Shown here: in pieces, positions 38,620 to 40,017 of the stretch | Layout: the number at the start of each line of letters is the position of its first letter | How positions within the stretch are numbered: the first letter of the stretch is position 1 | Virus record (IMG/VR): IMGVR_UViG_3300034200_001065 | Coordinates: 1-40,017 of that record | DNA length: 40,017 nucleotides | From: a virus | Strand: one strand, 5' to 3' | Translations under genes and position numbers: made by a program | Notes under the pieces: model-generated | The model's database searches: none | Told to the model about the DNA's origin: nothing | What the model saw: only the letters and a program-made list of their open reading frames with translations

Positions 38620-39297
38620 TTAGCTATTGAGTATTGCTTTTGTAATTAACATAGTGTGCTTTGGATAACTTAACCGTAAGAACGGTAAAATTTCTATAAA
38701 CTCATCAAATTTACAATATATTGTAGTTGTGTAGCGTCCAGTCCAATGTTTTGGAATATGAGCATTTATGTTATCTTTAATATAGTTGATAACTGATTTG
38801 ATTTCTTCTGCATCCTCTTTGCTAGGTGATACATAACTGTGTCGATAGCGCATAGGTAGCCAAGTTTCAATTTTGCAATCATACATATTATACCAAAGCC
38901 TATCCTTACTTTGGCATTTATAGTTGCTAGAAAACAATAAATTTAAATGTTCTGTAGAAATTGGCCCACATACTTGATGCACAACATCTTTATACATTGA
39001 TATTGTTAATAGCAAATCTTTGTAGTCCTTTATAAAAAGACTTGGCAGTTCAGAAGAAATTAATTGTCTAGTAGGATGTTTGAGTACATCTTCTATGAAA
39101 TTTGTTAAATCTAATTTAAAATTTAAAAGTTGTTCCCTATATTTTTTTGTAGGATCGAACTTTAGATTAAACACTACCTTATAAGGATAGCGTCTAAAAT
39201 AGATACTATTAGAAGGCAATAGATCAAAACCTATTGCCTTCTTTTTGAGTACTTTAACTTCCGACGGAGAAATTATAGGAGCTTGTTTCTTTATCAT
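38620..39297 (-). CDS. Hypothetical phage protein, 225 residues
   Basis: Not recognised. It is basic, with N-terminal KKQAPIISPSEVKVLKKK, helical and beta segments, and the motif ETWLPMRYRHSYVSPSKED near the middle. It overlaps the end of the ClpA-like gene by 44 bp without a Shine-Dalgarno sequence, so it is probably translated by coupling to the ATPase. This is an unusually long overlap for the window. An adaptor role for the ATPase is conceivable but only from position. Confidence 0.55.
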   Translation of the reverse strand: MIKKQAPIISPSEVKVLKKKAIGFDLLPSNSIYFRRYPYKVVFNLKFDPTKKYREQLLNFKLDLTNFIEDVLKHPTRQLISSELPSLFIKDYKDLLLTISMYKDVVHQVCGPISTEHLNLLFSSNYKCQSKDRLWYNMYDCKIETWLPMRYRHSYVSPSKEDAEEIKSVINYIKDNINAHIPKHWTGRYTTTIYCKFDEFIEILPFLRLSYPKHTMLITKAILNS

Positions 39298-40017
39298 AAT
39301 TAATTTCTACTGTACATGAATTAAGATTATCAAACAGTATCTTTTTACTAAGCGGCTTTTTAATCTTTTCTTCAAACACACGTTTTAATGGTCTTGCGCC
39401 CATGCTTGGTTCGTAACCATCTTCGGCTAGTTGCTGTCGACAAATTTCTGTAATGTTAATACGTACACTACTATCATTGCTTGTTAGTAGCTTGTTTGTA
39501 TCAAGCACTAGTCTATCAACAATCTTAAGCATCATATCCTTGTCTAGCTTACTAAATTCTACAACAGCATCTAAACGGTTTCTAAATTCAGGTGTAAAGA
39601 AAGTTTCAATAGCTTTGTTGATTTCGCCAGCCTTGACGCTGTCGCCGAAACCAATCTTACGCTTTTCTGCATTGGCAGCGCCCAAGTTAGATGTCATAAT
39701 AAGAATGACGTTAGTAAAGTCTACAGTCTTACCTGTAGCACTTGTTAGTCGTCCATCATCCATAACCTGTAGAAGAACCTGTAGCACTTCTGGTGCTGCC
39801 TTTTCAACTTCGTCTAACAGTAGCACACAGTTAGGACTATCTTCTACAGCCGCAATAAGTTGTCCTTGCCCCATCTTGCCTTCAGCATGACCTACATATC
39901 CAGGAGGCGCACCAATTAGTTTAGCCACACTATGACGCTCTTGATATTCGCTCATATCAAACTTGACAAGTTTAGCCTGCAACTCATTTGCTAATGTACG
40001 TGCTGTTTCAGTTTTAC
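39254..40017 (-). CDS. clpA: ClpA-like AAA+ unfoldase, C-terminal part (cut by window edge)
   Basis: The frame stays open to the right edge and reads (G)KTETARTLANEL at the cut, so the Walker A of the D2 ring lies at the boundary. It continues with KFDMSEYQERHSVAKLIGAPPGYVG, a pore loop with G-Y-V-G, then VLLDEVEKA (Walker B), MTSNLGA (sensor 1) and GARPLKRVFEE (sensor 2). These mark the D2 AAA+ domain of ClpA/ClpC-type unfoldases. About 254 residues are visible. A phage copy could redirect host ClpP or remodel protein complexes; the N-terminal and D1 parts would show which. An IGF/IGL-type ClpP-docking loop was not clearly found: the segment EKRKIGFGDSVKAG (after MTSNLGA) contains IGF, which fits ClpP binding. 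Confidence 0.85.
   Translation of the reverse strand, partial: KTETARTLANELQAKLVKFDMSEYQERHSVAKLIGAPPGYVGHAEGKMGQGQLIAAVEDSPNCVLLLDEVEKAAPEVLQVLLQVMDDGRLTSATGKTVDFTNVILIMTSNLGAANAEKRKIGFGDSVKAGEINKAIETFFTPEFRNRLDAVVEFSKLDKDMMLKIVDRLVLDTNKLLTSNDSSVRINITEICRQQLAEDGYEPSMGARPLKRVFEEKIKKPLSKKILFDNLNSCTVEINYDKETSSYNFSVGS

Noticed and set aside
1-40017. tRNA genes, CRISPR arrays or integrase genes
   Set aside because: No spaced direct repeats, tRNA-sized noncoding gaps with cloverleaf pattern or recombinase motifs were seen; noncoding gaps are all under about 120 bp. I could not run a tRNA search.

Overview
The window looks like part of a T4-like (myovirus) phage genome, probably from a marine or freshwater member. 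The evidence is a family B DNA polymerase of T4 gp43 type, a gp45-type sliding clamp, a T4 RNase H-like 5'-3' nuclease, a DsbA-like protein, large repeat-rich tail-fibre proteins, and a late-promoter-like octamer close to the T4 TATAAATA element. Coding is dense. All genes but one lie on the minus strand, often with 4-bp ATGA overlaps. I saw no tRNA, rRNA, IS element or CRISPR array, and no gene-free stretch longer than about 120 bp. The host cannot be named from the sequence.

Layout, by position. 1-7.95 kb: small phage genes including a 2OG-Fe(II) oxygenase (cut by the left edge), a SprT-like metalloprotease, an SGNH-type hydrolase, a winged-helix protein, an HNH nuclease, a glycosyltransferase-like protein and the T4 RNase H-like nuclease. 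7.95-10.74 kb: a 7-deazaguanine block with folE, an unknown gene, queE and a 2OG oxygenase, probably transcribed from one near-consensus promoter before folE. 10.8-13.5 kb: a phosphoribosyltransferase, a UDP-glucose 4-epimerase, a GT-B glycosyltransferase and a small polar protein. 13.5-15.2 kb: a Bax-inhibitor-1 membrane protein, a histone H1-like protein, a QueD-like protein and two tiny proteins. 15.2-19.1 kb: a coupled series of a DpdA/TGT-like transglycosylase, a Gfo/Idh/MocA oxidoreductase, a medium-chain dehydrogenase and an unknown protein. 19.1-23.1 kb: sliding clamp, DNA polymerase, DsbA-like protein. 23.1-25.5 kb: a virion protein, an acidic protein and an EF-hand membrane protein. 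25.6-28.0 kb: a possible OB-fold protein, a HAD phosphatase, small proteins (one of only 48 residues) and a second SprT-like protein. 28.1-28.7 kb: the only plus-strand gene, a 2OG-oxygenase-like protein. 28.8-38.6 kb: four tail-fibre or virion proteins, two of them built from repeats. 38.6 kb to the end: an unknown protein and the C-terminal part of a ClpA-like AAA+ ATPase.

How the genes may work together. FolE, the QueD-like protein, QueE and the DpdA-like protein make a plausible route from GTP to a 7-deazaguanine base and its insertion into phage DNA, a known anti-restriction strategy. QueC is not in the window. Two oxidoreductases are translationally coupled to dpdA and a 2OG oxygenase is coupled to queE, so an extra tailoring step on the base is possible; that is inference. 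Promoters fall into two classes. TTGACA/TATAAT-like sites precede folE, the clamp, dsbA, the nuclease and several small genes. A TGATAAATA octamer precedes the tail genes and several unknown genes, which suggests early and late classes.
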